From positions 186,001-250,000 of the forward strand of contig NZ_RXNQ01000035.1 in the NCBI RefSeq assembly GCF_004138205.1: a stretch of 64,000 nucleotides of DNA, read 5' to 3'. The stretch is from Pedobacter sp. SYP-B3415 (lineage in GTDB: Bacteria > Bacteroidota > Bacteroidia > Sphingobacteriales > Sphingobacteriaceae). Made by a program: the position numbers and the translations under genes. Shown piece after piece: positions 48,915 to 58,129 of the stretch. The notes beneath the pieces were generated by a model, which was not told the origin of the DNA, did not search any database, and was given only the letters and a program-made list of their open reading frames with translations. Numbering within the stretch: position 1 is the stretch's first letter; each line of letters begins with the position of its first letter.

Positions 48915-49115
48915 GACGTCAGGGAGTTCGAATATTTGGTGCTTAAATGTAGTAAAAAATTGTTGTACAAAAATTGCTGTTCAGATTTGAAACCGCGCTG
49001 TTTCCCTTTGCAGCTCAACAAAGCCATTGAAACTAAGCTATTCAAACGTTTGCGCAGTGTTCCGTTTCCAATTAACGGATTAAGCGTCTATTCTTGCTTT
49101 TCTAACCAGATCGAT

Positions 49116-50687
49116 ATGAAACCAGGACACACTACCAAATACCTGATCCTAACGCTCCTGCTCGCCCTGGGCATCGCTTCTTACGCGCAGCGCATCATTC
49201 CGCAGCCTGCAGAGATGGTTGCAGGAAAGGGGAGTTATACACTTCCGGCTGAGGTCACGGTATCCGCCTCTGCGGGGCTGGATATTGAGGCTGCCGGCCT
49301 GACTGCTTACCTGAAGGAGACTTTTGGCCTGGGCAGTCGCAAAACTTCAGGCAAGGCTGCAATCCGGCTTATCCGTGACCCGTCTCTTAAAACCGGCAGC
49401 GAAGGTTACAGCCTCACAATTGGCAAAGCGGGCGTTAAAATAGAAGCAGCTACAAACGCCGGGGCGTTTTATGGGATCCAGTCGCTCAAACAATTGCTTT
49501 ACAAAAGGGGCGTTGTGGTTCAGGCTGCGCATGTAACAATAAATGACCGACCGCGCTTTGCCTGGCGCAGTTACCTGCTTGATGAAAGCAGGTATTTCCA
49601 GGGTAAGGAACTAGTAAAAAAGGTGCTGGATGAAATGGCCATGCTGAAGCTTAACATCTTCCACTGGCATCTTACTGACGATCCGGGCTGGCGTATCGAA
49701 ATCGACAGTTATCCGGACCTGACGCGTATTGGTTCGAAACGTGACTCGACGGTTACGGGTTCTGGCCCTAACCGCAGGATTGGCAAAGCGCACAGCGGCT
49801 TCTATACCAAGGCCGAAATCCGCGAGATACTTGCCTATGCAGCTGCGCGGCACATCAAGGTGGTGCCTGAGATCGAGATGCCCGGGCACTCAAGCGCAGC
49901 CATCGCCGCTTACCCCTGGCTGGGTGTTACCAAACAAGCAATCAGGGTGCCCACACACTTCGGCGTCTTCCAGGATGTCTATGACGTGTCAGATCCGCGG
50001 GTGACGACTTTTCTGCACAACGTTCTGAATGAAGTGATTGACCTGTTCCCTTCAGATATTATTCATATTGGTGGTGATGAAGTACGTTTTGAACAATGGG
50101 AAAACTCTGCATCTGTAGCTGCTTATAAGAAAAAGCATAACCTGTCCTCGTCAGCAGATTTGCAGATTTTCTTTACAAATAATATGTCTGCCTACCTTGC
50201 CGGGAAGGGAAAACGGATGATGGGATGGAACGAAATCCTTGGTTCGAAGATTCATGACTACAGCGACACCAGGCCCGTTACAGGCAAACTTGCGCCGAAT
50301 ACCATTATACAATTCTGGAAGGGCGAACTCGATATGATCACAGATGCGGTAAGCAAAGGCTACGATGTGGTAAACTCTTATCACTTGTTTACCTATCTCG
50401 ACTACAGTTACCAGTCCATCCCGCTCAAGAAAAGTTATGATTTTGATCCGGTTCCGGCAGGCCTGGACCCGCGTTACACGGCGAAGATCCTGGGCAGCGG
50501 CTGCCAGATGTGGGGTGAGTCAACGCCTGATGCCGCAGCCGTTTACAGGCAAACGTTTCCGCGTATTGCCGCTTATGCCGAGGTGAACTGGACGCCGGCT
50601 GCGTCGAAAAATTTCGAGGCCTTCAGCCGGCAGCTCGAATTTTTCCTGCAACGCTGGCGTAGCATGGGTATTCACGCTGGTTCATAA
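49116..50687 (+). CDS. GH20 beta-N-acetylhexosaminidase
   Basis: A 523-residue exported enzyme with a signal peptide (cleavage near SYA-Q, residue 24). The N-terminal GH20b domain covers about 28-140 and the catalytic TIM barrel about 150-500. The substrate-assisted catalytic pair is in HIGGDEVRFEQWE (Asp-Glu), and the segments HWHLTDDPGWRIEI and VPEIEMPGHSSAAI match the family. It cleaves terminal beta-linked GlcNAc or GalNAc. The start at 49116 gives a normal signal peptide. A weak -7-like box (TATTCTTG) is at 49089-49096. It fits a programme of N-glycan or chitin use. Confidence 0.94.
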   Translation: MKPGHTTKYLILTLLLALGIASYAQRIIPQPAEMVAGKGSYTLPAEVTVSASAGLDIEAAGLTAYLKETFGLGSRKTSGKAAIRLIRDPSLKTGSEGYSLTIGKAGVKIEAATNAGAFYGIQSLKQLLYKRGVVVQAAHVTINDRPRFAWRSYLLDESRYFQGKELVKKVLDEMAMLKLNIFHWHLTDDPGWRIEIDSYPDLTRIGSKRDSTVTGSGPNRRIGKAHSGFYTKAEIREILAYAAARHIKVVPEIEMPGHSSAAIAAYPWLGVTKQAIRVPTHFGVFQDVYDVSDPRVTTFLHNVLNEVIDLFPSDIIHIGGDEVRFEQWENSASVAAYKKKHNLSSSADLQIFFTNNMSAYLAGKGKRMMGWNEILGSKIHDYSDTRPVTGKLAPNTIIQFWKGELDMITDAVSKGYDVVNSYHLFTYLDYSYQSIPLKKSYDFDPVPAGLDPRYTAKILGSGCQMWGESTPDAAAVYRQTFPRIAAYAEVNWTPAASKNFEAFSRQLEFFLQRWRSMGIHAGS

Positions 50688-50724
50688 AAAAATGGCCTTC
50701 AGTATATCGGAAGGCCATTTTTTT
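50686..50724. terminator. Terminator overlapping stop codons of convergent genes
   Basis: AAAAAAATGGCCTTC and GAAGGCCATTTTTTT form a 15-base-pair stem with a nine-base loop. The stem starts in the GH20 stop codon and its T run reaches the stop codon (TAA) of the minus-strand gene. Confidence 0.88.
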
Positions 50725-51110
50725 TATCGGGTTTCCTCATCCTCTTCGTCAGACAGATCGTCTTGATCGTCGTCTTCTTCATCAAGAACAACCGTAGGCA
50801 CATCGCCTGAGCCCGTGCCCAGGGCATCTTCCTCCGGTTCCGGTACCACCTCAGCATCAGCCTGCGCAAATTCTTCACGCTCGGCGGCGTCTGCGTTTGC
50901 CGCCCCTGTCTTTACACGCTGATCATCGGTTCCGGCCAGGATTTCCCGGTCTGCTTCCTCCGTTTCGCGCCGTACCGGCTCGCCGCTCCCCTCACCACTC
51001 AGTATTCCTGTCACAGCCTTTGCCGCTTCTGCATTGCTGTTCATCGGCGAAGCACGCGGTCTGTCTTCGTCATTTGCCGGTGTGTATGGGTTGTTCTCTG
51101 AATTTTCCAT
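50724..51110 (-). CDS. Acidic low-complexity protein
   Basis: A 128-residue protein that I cannot place in a family. It begins MENSENNPYTPANDEDRP and ends in a very acidic tail (D/E in about 18 of the last 24 residues, including DEEDDDQDDLSDEEDEE). No signal peptide, membrane segment or cysteine. It is probably disordered in the cytoplasm. Proteins with this start (NNPYTP) occur in Sphingobacteriaceae, but that is from memory and not checked. Confidence 0.6.
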   Translation of the reverse strand: MENSENNPYTPANDEDRPRASPMNSNAEAAKAVTGILSGEGSGEPVRRETEEADREILAGTDDQRVKTGAANADAAEREEFAQADAEVVPEPEEDALGTGSGDVPTVVLDEEDDDQDDLSDEEDEETR

Positions 51111-51197
51111 GGTTGATGTGTTTTTTATGGGCCTGCGCCCGTTCCTGTCTATAACATTACGCTGCCGGGTTTGGTTTGGCAGATCGGCCGCAAGAAT

Positions 51198-51223
51198 AAA
51201 AAAGGCAGCTGAGCCGCTGCCTT
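51198..51223 (-). terminator. Terminator of the LruC gene
   Basis: On the minus strand AAGGCAGC pairs with GCTGCCTT across a six-base loop, followed by a T run. It starts five bases after the LruC stop codon. Confidence 0.8.
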
Positions 51224-51227
51224 CATA

Positions 51228-53354
51228 TTATCTGTAAATGTTTTCATCAGCCCGGTAACCTGCGGCTGTATTGATGTACCAGTCGGTAAAGAGTGTCCCG
51301 CCAGACCTGGCCCAGTTAAGGAAATTCAGGTAAGCTGTGCTGATGGCTTTTGTCTCGACCGGGTAACTAAAGGCATCAGGAAAATTTAGTGCCCATGGTG
51401 CATTGTTGGCATCAAGGTAATATCGTCCGGCTGTAGGCAAACTGTTGTCAGCCCCTGTTCTTAGCAAGGCCTTATTTGCTTTGTCTGTTGGCGCATAATT
51501 GGGCAGGTGCACCTCATAGCCCCTGCGCTTGTTGCTGATCAGGAACGGATTTAACGAACTGACTGCAAGAGCAGATTGTGCAACCGGCGAAGTAAACGTA
51601 ACGCCGACGTTTACCAGACTGCTTGTTGCTCTGGCTTTGCCCAACACCGTATTGACCAGCGGTGTACCGTCAGCATTTCTAAGTAAGTTACGATGGCTGT
51701 CGAAAGGAATAATGACCGCCTTTGTCTGACCGGTTTCGACGCCGTTCGCGGCAATGGTGATATAACTATTTAACAGACTCTGCCCGGTTACGCTGCTGAC
51801 AGCCGCGGGAGCAACGGGCAGTTGGATGCCGAAACCGTTGTCATAGTCGGCTCCCGCCGCTACCGGCTGAAAGGTTCCCGTCAGATCGACTACGTTGTTG
51901 GCGGCATTGCTCACATACCGGTAGCGGTAATTCACAACCAGGTCATTTACATCATAGTCGCCCGTATTAGGCCAGTTGTCTTCAAAAGCAAGCGTGGCCC
52001 AGCCGGTAGCTGAAGGATAGTAGCTCGTATAAGCGCGCGCGGGATCGTTCGGAAATTCATCCGTCGCATCATCAACGCCGTCACCGTCCGTATCGACGCG
52101 GGTGTCTATTGCCGGAACATTTGTTTTCGAAATGGCGGCCGGCGGTGAGGCCGACGCATAGACAACCAGATCATTGAAATCATTATCTGAACCCGCACTC
52201 CTGTTTATATCTTCAAAACCCATTACAAAGACCTCATGCTCCGCATCATACAGCAGCACCGAGTGTTTACGCAGGGCCGCAGTTGTTTCGGGATTAAAGC
52301 GTGAATCAGTGTAAAACTTTGTATTCCCGGTTTCGATACCTGAACTGGCGTTCCAGGCGTCCTGGATGAGCACAAAGGCAACCGTTGTTCCTGCACTGAA
52401 CCTGCCGAGGCTTACCTTATTGCCTGGCTTTAACCCGCCGCCGGATCCGTAAGCTGATGCGTTCGGAAAGACCATGGTTACACGGTCTATGGCTCCGGTA
52501 AGGCTTGAGCCTGTTGCCGAGGTTGGCGGATTGTTTGTCGGGTAGCTATACCAGGCCAGGGTGTTATTGAAGCCCGCTCCTTCAGAAACGAATGTAACGA
52601 AGACTTCCGTGTTATTCTGCGTTACAACCACGTTGGGCTGGGTTGTACCGGCCAGGTATTCGGGATGCGTCTGCGTAAGGGGCTGGCCCTCCGGCAGCGA
52701 TGCATTGATATATGAAAGCAGGCTGGCATCGATCACATCTGATGTGGCGAGGAGGTATCGCGGTCGCCCGAGCCGGAATGGATATTCGGTTGTATTGACC
52801 ACCGCATTTGCAGTACTGGTATAAGGCGATGGGTAGACATAGTCAGTGCCAAAAATACCAGCCGGCGACATGTCGTTCTTTCCGGAAAATGCAGCGACCG
52901 GAGCAGCACCTTCCGTTCCCGGAATGACTACATCACCGCTAAGGTTATCAGGGCCGCCGATGACGATATTGAGGGCCGACTTACCGGTTACTACGGCTTT
53001 AACCTCGCTGAGCAAACCGGTATATTTTGGGTAAATGGTAATCGAGTCCAGATACGAGGGAACATCGACAATGCCGGTTACCTCTCCCCTGTCATTACTC
53101 ACAGCCTTTAACAGCACCTTCGAGGTGTCGTTGGTGGCAATAATATTAAGAAGCGCGCCGGTTATCGGCTGACTGTTATTGGTTAACAGGCGAATATTGA
53201 TATTAACCTTCTGACTCGTCAGGTAATTAAAATTGTAGGGAATTCTGGTACCCGGAGGTTCGGGTTCGGAACCGTTGTCTTTTTTGCAGGAATAAAAAGT
53301 ACTGCATGCAATCAGCAGCAGCAGCGCTGTTTTGTGTAGGGTATTGATCGTCAT
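51228..53354 (-). CDS. LruC-domain surface lipoprotein
   Basis: A 708-residue lipoprotein (lipobox near FYSC, residue 23). A central DUF4114-like domain (about 300-400) contains FEDINRSAGSDNDFNDLVVYA, followed by a calcium-binding-like repeat (DTDGDGVDDATDEFPNDPARA near 435) and a C-terminal LruC/DUF4842 domain with FEDNWPNTGDYDVNDLVVNYRY. These are exported proteins of Bacteroidota and Leptospira with unknown function. It is a single gene with its own terminator. Confidence 0.9.
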   Translation of the reverse strand: MTINTLHKTALLLLIACSTFYSCKKDNGSEPEPPGTRIPYNFNYLTSQKVNINIRLLTNNSQPITGALLNIIATNDTSKVLLKAVSNDRGEVTGIVDVPSYLDSITIYPKYTGLLSEVKAVVTGKSALNIVIGGPDNLSGDVVIPGTEGAAPVAAFSGKNDMSPAGIFGTDYVYPSPYTSTANAVVNTTEYPFRLGRPRYLLATSDVIDASLLSYINASLPEGQPLTQTHPEYLAGTTQPNVVVTQNNTEVFVTFVSEGAGFNNTLAWYSYPTNNPPTSATGSSLTGAIDRVTMVFPNASAYGSGGGLKPGNKVSLGRFSAGTTVAFVLIQDAWNASSGIETGNTKFYTDSRFNPETTAALRKHSVLLYDAEHEVFVMGFEDINRSAGSDNDFNDLVVYASASPPAAISKTNVPAIDTRVDTDGDGVDDATDEFPNDPARAYTSYYPSATGWATLAFEDNWPNTGDYDVNDLVVNYRYRYVSNAANNVVDLTGTFQPVAAGADYDNGFGIQLPVAPAAVSSVTGQSLLNSYITIAANGVETGQTKAVIIPFDSHRNLLRNADGTPLVNTVLGKARATSSLVNVGVTFTSPVAQSALAVSSLNPFLISNKRRGYEVHLPNYAPTDKANKALLRTGADNSLPTAGRYYLDANNAPWALNFPDAFSYPVETKAISTAYLNFLNWARSGGTLFTDWYINTAAGYRADENIYR

Positions 53355-53547
53355 ATTCGTTACAATAGGGTCAGAAGGCCAATGGATGCATATGAACCGT
53401 TCCGGATTGCCGCCTGACTCGTTTAAAAGTTATCCTGCGTAATCGATTGCAAAAATCATGAAAAAACACCGTATTGAATACATTTATTTTCCGCGGTTGC
53501 CCGATTTCGATTTAAATCCGCGGTTAAAAACACAGTAAACCACTCAA

Positions 53548-56500
53548 TTACAGCAGCGTTTCGGGTTTTGATGCCGGAAGCATCCGCGGCTGAACGGGTT
53601 TATCTTTAAGTAATGGGGGTTGACTGAGGAGTGCAAGCAGCCGGTCTTTTTCCAATGCAGGCAGCCCTCCGGCACCGGCCGGTACGAGCCGGGCGGCGAT
53701 GTCCCGCTTGCTGTGTTGCAGGTCAAGAATTTTTTCTTCGACGGAGTCACTGCACACCAGCCTGACTGCAACAACACGCTTATTCTGCCCTATGCGATGT
53801 GCTCTGTCAATCGCCTGATTTTCAACTGCCGGGTTCCACCATGGGTCAACCAGGTAAACGTAATCCGCTTCGGTGAGGTTAAGCCCGGTGCCCCCGGCTT
53901 TCAGGCTGATCAGGAAGACGCGGGTCTCTGTATCCTCCTGAAATTTCCGTACAACCTCTTCACGGTTGCGGGTATTGCCGGTCAGCATGCAGTAAGGCAG
54001 TTGACTATGATCGAGCTCTGTAGCTATCAGATTCAGCATACCCACAAACTGGGAAAAAACCAGGATCTTATGAGATGCGGCCTTACTCGCAATCTGCTCC
54101 ATCAGCAGCTCGATTTTTGCTGAGCGCGTGCCGGTTAGCGCCTCCGTACCGAGTAGTTTTGGCGAATTGCAGATCTGCCTGAGTTTGGTCAGCCCTTTCA
54201 GCACATTCATCGGGCTCGCCTTTAGTTCTTCGCCGGTTACGGCGTCGATATACTCGCGAAACTCCCTTTCGTAAGCATCGTAAATGCGCCGCTGCTCTTC
54301 GCCCATGCTGCAGTAAAGAATCATTTCCGTTTTTTCGGGCAATTCTGCTGCAACTTCCTGTTTGCTGCGCCGAAGTACAAACGGTGCAATGCGCTGCTGT
54401 AATTCAAGGGCCCGGCGGCTTACTTTGAAGGTATCGATGGGCGTCGCATAGATGTCCTTAAAATATTGTTTGCTGCCCAACAAACCCGGACAGGCGAAAG
54501 ACAACTGGCTGTACAGGTCGTAAGTATTGTTTTCAATGGGTGTTCCGGTTATCGCAATACGGTTTCTGGCCTGCAGTAACCTGGCGGCCTTGTAGCGCTG
54601 ACTTTGCGGATTTTTAATGTTTTGAGATTCATCAAGGAAAATATAATTGAAGCTGTATGTCTTCAAAAACCCCACATCTGAAAGCAGCGAGCCGTAGGTC
54701 GAAATGATGATTTCATACTGGTCAAAATCTTTGGTCGTCCGTCTGCGGTTCGCTCCATGTAATACGAGGACGCGCAGGGAGGGCGCAAAACGGGTAATCT
54801 CTTGCTGCCAGTTAAAGATCAGTGTTGCCGGAACAACAAGCAGGTTTGTATTTTGCTGCACCTTTGCACGCTGCGAGAGGATAAAGGCCAGGATCTGAAT
54901 AGACTTTCCAAGCCCCATATCGTCGGCCAGACAGCCTCCGAAACTCAGCTCGTCGAGCCGGCTAAGCCAATTAAGACCGGTGTACTGATAGTCGCGCAGT
55001 TTGCCTGTCAGTCCGGCCGGAACAGCGGTCGGACCGGTAGAAATTTCCGGTTTCAGTTTATCCTTCATCAGCATGATTTCTGTCTGAAGCTGTGTGTCCA
55101 GCTCTTCTGCCTGCGCTGCCTGCTCAAGTGCCGCAAAATTTACCTTCGGAATGTGGACTTCGTTGTCTTCACCTATTTCCCCGAGTGTAAAAAAGTGTCC
55201 GAACCTGTTTATCCAGTGCTCAGGTAAAATGCCCCTGGTACCGTCATCAAGCTGCACATAATGGTTCCGGTTGCGCACCGCCTGGTAAACACTTTTCAGC
55301 GAAGCTTTTTTCCTGCCATAACGCACTTCGATGACTGCATTAAACCAGTTTATGCCACTCAGCACCTTGATATCTACGTTTACCTTATTTGGATTCAGTT
55401 TGCTGCCTTCCAATTTATCAAAACCGAGCACATCGATACCCCGGGCGCTCCAGTCTCCGAAGGCCCGCAAAAACCACTCATGGTCCATAAAACGAAGGCG
55501 GTGCAGGTAAAAAAAATCAAGGTCATTATCCATCTGTCCGGCAAAAGATTCATGCTGTCTGATGACCTGTGCGAGAAATTCTTTTTCAGCTTCTTCATCG
55601 CGCCTGATCAGGAACGCCTTGCCTTTATCGTCCTTACCCTGTATCATTCTCTGACTTCTTACCGGAATTTCGACATCCTGGTAGCGCATGACAGGAAGAA
55701 TGTCTACATAATTTCCAGAGTCTGACAGGTAGATCAGCTTTCTTCGCTCGTCAAATCCCTGTTGTTTGATCTGGCCTGCTGTTGCGGGCGGAATGTAATG
55801 CCGGTCTACCCGGATCCTGTCGCCAAGAGGGTCGAGAAACTCCGTCCTGAAAAACTCATACCGCGCCGCATGTATCTGAAGCATGCCGCCGTGCTGGATC
55901 AGAAGCTCTACAACACCCAGCGATTCAAGTCGTTCAGGCAAATAGGCCTTTCCGGCCAGCAAAATGAAATAGCCAAATTGCAGGCTGCAGTCCTGTATGG
56001 CAGCTGAGGCTTCCCTATGCTCAAAACGTCCGCTCACTTCGTAGAAATTTCCGCTGCGAACAATCTTCAACGACACCTTGCCTGTGCCGCTGACTATCTG
56101 CAGCGGAGTAATTGATGCTGCATTTACCTGCTCTGCGACTTCGGGCCTGTGCGCAAAGAAGTTGTAGCCAGCCGGGTTTGCGACAATAGCGCGCAGCGCG
56201 GCAAGATCTTCCTGACTTTTTGTGCCCGCGTTCGGCTGCTGGAAGCGGTGCAGGGCAGCAAAGAACTTGATACGTTCAGCGTTGCTGGTATTCCATACAA
56301 GTTCAAGCGGCTGGATTGCTGTGAGGGGATTTTTCGGCTTGCCGTTTTTTCCTGTTTCGGCCTGGTACAGTTCGGTGACGAGGTGCTTATAAAAGCGGTG
56401 CAGTTTAAAAACTACGAGTGTTCGCCTGGTTGATAATTCACCCCTCCTTGCCAACGAGGTGTTTGATACGGCATTTTTCAATACCGCCATATCATCGCCG

Positions 56501-56967
56501 GTAAGGCGCAGCAGCCCGGGCGTTTTAGGTGTTATGTTCAGGACATCATCATCAAAAGACAGTCCGAAATAACGCTCAAGCTGCTCTTCGTGTTCCATGC
56601 CATAGCCCATTGCCACCTGCGTTAACTTTTTTTGCCGCAGCTGCGAATCGAAAAATACAAGCCAGTCGTCGTTGCGCTGCAGGGCTATAAGTACCGTTGC
56701 CATGGTAAGGCAGACTTTGTCATGCACAGCACCACAGCTGCATTTGAGCACGAGGCGGTCTGCTGCATGGTCGGCACGTAGTTCCACACGTGCATCGGCT
56801 GCCCCGCGATCTTCGAAAATTCCGTAGTCAATGTTCAGGTACACAGGCTGAACAGTCCGGCCGGCAAACACATCAAAGAAATAGCGCGCGGCGGTATGTC
56901 TGCCCAGCTCCTGCTGCGAAAGCTGCAAAAGGTCAGTCCCCGGAATGGCGTAGTTGTGTGTGTACAT
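53548..56967 (-). CDS. SNF2-family helicase with degenerate SWIM zinc finger
   Basis: An 1139-residue ATPase. Residues 70-95 look like a SWIM finger (C76-S-C78, C86), but the usual histidine two residues after the last cysteine is T88, so one zinc ligand seems lost. The SNF2 ATPase region starts near 665 with LADDMGLGKS (motif I, about 680-689), DESQNIKN (motif II, about 777) and TGTPIENN; the helicase C part ends with QAIDRAHRIGQ near 1065. These proteins move along DNA and probably aid transcription or repair; the bacterial role is not settled. Confidence 0.93.
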   Translation of the reverse strand: MYTHNYAIPGTDLLQLSQQELGRHTAARYFFDVFAGRTVQPVYLNIDYGIFEDRGAADARVELRADHAADRLVLKCSCGAVHDKVCLTMATVLIALQRNDDWLVFFDSQLRQKKLTQVAMGYGMEHEEQLERYFGLSFDDDVLNITPKTPGLLRLTGDDMAVLKNAVSNTSLARRGELSTRRTLVVFKLHRFYKHLVTELYQAETGKNGKPKNPLTAIQPLELVWNTSNAERIKFFAALHRFQQPNAGTKSQEDLAALRAIVANPAGYNFFAHRPEVAEQVNAASITPLQIVSGTGKVSLKIVRSGNFYEVSGRFEHREASAAIQDCSLQFGYFILLAGKAYLPERLESLGVVELLIQHGGMLQIHAARYEFFRTEFLDPLGDRIRVDRHYIPPATAGQIKQQGFDERRKLIYLSDSGNYVDILPVMRYQDVEIPVRSQRMIQGKDDKGKAFLIRRDEEAEKEFLAQVIRQHESFAGQMDNDLDFFYLHRLRFMDHEWFLRAFGDWSARGIDVLGFDKLEGSKLNPNKVNVDIKVLSGINWFNAVIEVRYGRKKASLKSVYQAVRNRNHYVQLDDGTRGILPEHWINRFGHFFTLGEIGEDNEVHIPKVNFAALEQAAQAEELDTQLQTEIMLMKDKLKPEISTGPTAVPAGLTGKLRDYQYTGLNWLSRLDELSFGGCLADDMGLGKSIQILAFILSQRAKVQQNTNLLVVPATLIFNWQQEITRFAPSLRVLVLHGANRRRTTKDFDQYEIIISTYGSLLSDVGFLKTYSFNYIFLDESQNIKNPQSQRYKAARLLQARNRIAITGTPIENNTYDLYSQLSFACPGLLGSKQYFKDIYATPIDTFKVSRRALELQQRIAPFVLRRSKQEVAAELPEKTEMILYCSMGEEQRRIYDAYEREFREYIDAVTGEELKASPMNVLKGLTKLRQICNSPKLLGTEALTGTRSAKIELLMEQIASKAASHKILVFSQFVGMLNLIATELDHSQLPYCMLTGNTRNREEVVRKFQEDTETRVFLISLKAGGTGLNLTEADYVYLVDPWWNPAVENQAIDRAHRIGQNKRVVAVRLVCSDSVEEKILDLQHSKRDIAARLVPAGAGGLPALEKDRLLALLSQPPLLKDKPVQPRMLPASKPETLL

Positions 56968-57066
56968 GGATGAGGATCAAAAATAAGAGTTTTAAGGGAG
57001 AGTGCATAGGTGAAAGGACTACCGAGCCTGGTAGCGACCCATAAATCATAGGATACCACTGCACGC

Positions 57067-57097
57067 TTGCATTTATGTAGTTAACTACGTAGTTTTG
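57067..57097 (+). promoter_or_regulatory. Promoter of the GNAT/MarR operon
   Basis: TTG at 57067-57069 and TAGTTTTG at 57090-57097 are 20 bases apart and fit the Bacteroidota consensus. Transcription would start near 57103, which excludes the in-frame ATG at 57095 and supports the start at 57113. Confidence 0.65.
57077..57094. promoter_or_regulatory. MarR-type operator
   Basis: GTAGTT-AACTAC-GTAGTT: three alternating inverted hexamers make two overlapping perfect 12-base palindromes (57077-57088 and 57083-57094) between the -33 and -7 boxes. The second gene of the operon encodes a MarR protein, so autoregulation is likely. Confidence 0.7.
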
Positions 57098-57112
57098 CAT
57101 AAAAACATAGAC

Positions 57113-57607
57113 ATGAATTCATCTTTTCACATCAGGGAGCTTGGTGAGCGCGACCAGCAGCAGGTTGCCGCTTTGATCCTGCCTATTCAGCAGCTTGAAT
57201 TTGGTTTACCGATCGGCATTGAGGATCAGCCTGACCTTGGCGATATCGAGGGCTTTTATCTCGCCCCGGGCGGAACTTTTCTGGGCGCTTTTGACGGCGA
57301 GTGTCTTGTCGGAACCATTGCCCTGGTGAAAGCTGGCGATATCGGTGCCATCCGCAAAATGTTTGTTCACCGCGATTTTCGCGGCAAGCCTTTTGGACTT
57401 GCGCAAACGTTGATCGATAAACTTCTGGCGCACGCAAGGTCGGCAGACATAAAAAACATTTATCTTGGTACGGTCGAGCCGATGAAAGCGGCACACAGAT
57501 TTTATGAACGTAACGGCTTCCGCCGGATAGCGAAGACCAGTCTGCCACCGGCCTTTCCTCTGGCAAAGACAGATACTTTGTTTTTCCACCTTCCGCTTGA
57601 TACCTGA
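57113..57607 (+). CDS. GNAT-family N-acetyltransferase
   Basis: A 164-residue acetyltransferase. The GNAT fold is recognised by IGAIRKMFVHRDFRGKPFGLAQTLIDKLLAHA (motif A with acetyl-CoA pyrophosphate loop, about 81-112) and the closing YLGTVEPMKAAHRFYERNGFRRI. The substrate is unknown. First gene of a two-gene operon with a MarR regulator, two bases apart, so it may detoxify the compound the regulator senses (inference). Confidence 0.9.
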   Translation: MNSSFHIRELGERDQQQVAALILPIQQLEFGLPIGIEDQPDLGDIEGFYLAPGGTFLGAFDGECLVGTIALVKAGDIGAIRKMFVHRDFRGKPFGLAQTLIDKLLAHARSADIKNIYLGTVEPMKAAHRFYERNGFRRIAKTSLPPAFPLAKTDTLFFHLPLDT

Positions 57608-57609
57608 AC

Positions 57610-58110
57610 ATGAATGTAATTAACGAAGCCGGCCTGCTGGCACTGGCAACGCGGCTGCAGCGCCTTAGCGAACGCATCCGTAAAGATGGCATGCAGATTT
57701 ACAAGGAATGCGGAATTGATTTTGAGCCAAAATGGTTTCCGGTTGTATACACGCTGCAGCTCAGGCCGCAGCTAAGCGTGGTGGAAATTGCCGCTGAGAT
57801 TGGTTACACGCACCCCTCCACCATCAGCCTGCTGAAAGAACTGGAAAAACAAAAACTGATCGTATCAAAACGGGATAAGAACGATGAGCGCAAGCGATTG
57901 GTTCAGCTGAGTAAAAAGGGAAAGCTGCTGGTCGAACAGATGCGGCCGGTATGGCAGCTGATCACTGATCTTACTGCACGGCTAACAGCGACTGAAAACA
58001 ATATCATGCGGGCGATTGAAGAAGTAGAAGCTGGTCTGGACAAACAAAGTTTTCTGCAGCGGGCACGTGAAATGCGTATTTCCTCAGAAAAATCATCCCT
58101 CGATATCTGA
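57610..58110 (+). CDS. MarR-family transcriptional regulator
   Basis: A 166-residue winged-helix repressor: dimerisation helices at both ends, and the DNA-binding part at about 55-115 (LSVVEIAAEIGYTHPSTISLLKELEKQKLIVSKRDKNDERKRLVQLSKKG). The operator in the promoter upstream of the GNAT gene suits it. The inducer is not known. Confidence 0.92.
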   Translation: MNVINEAGLLALATRLQRLSERIRKDGMQIYKECGIDFEPKWFPVVYTLQLRPQLSVVEIAAEIGYTHPSTISLLKELEKQKLIVSKRDKNDERKRLVQLSKKGKLLVEQMRPVWQLITDLTARLTATENNIMRAIEEVEAGLDKQSFLQRAREMRISSEKSSLDI

Positions 58111-58129
58111 ATTTAAGTTGCAGGGGTAG

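Noticed and set aside
49089..49096. TATTCTTG as promoter of the GH20 gene
   Set aside because: One mismatch in the core and no good -33 box; an ECF-dependent promoter is just as likely, so it is only mentioned in the gene entry.
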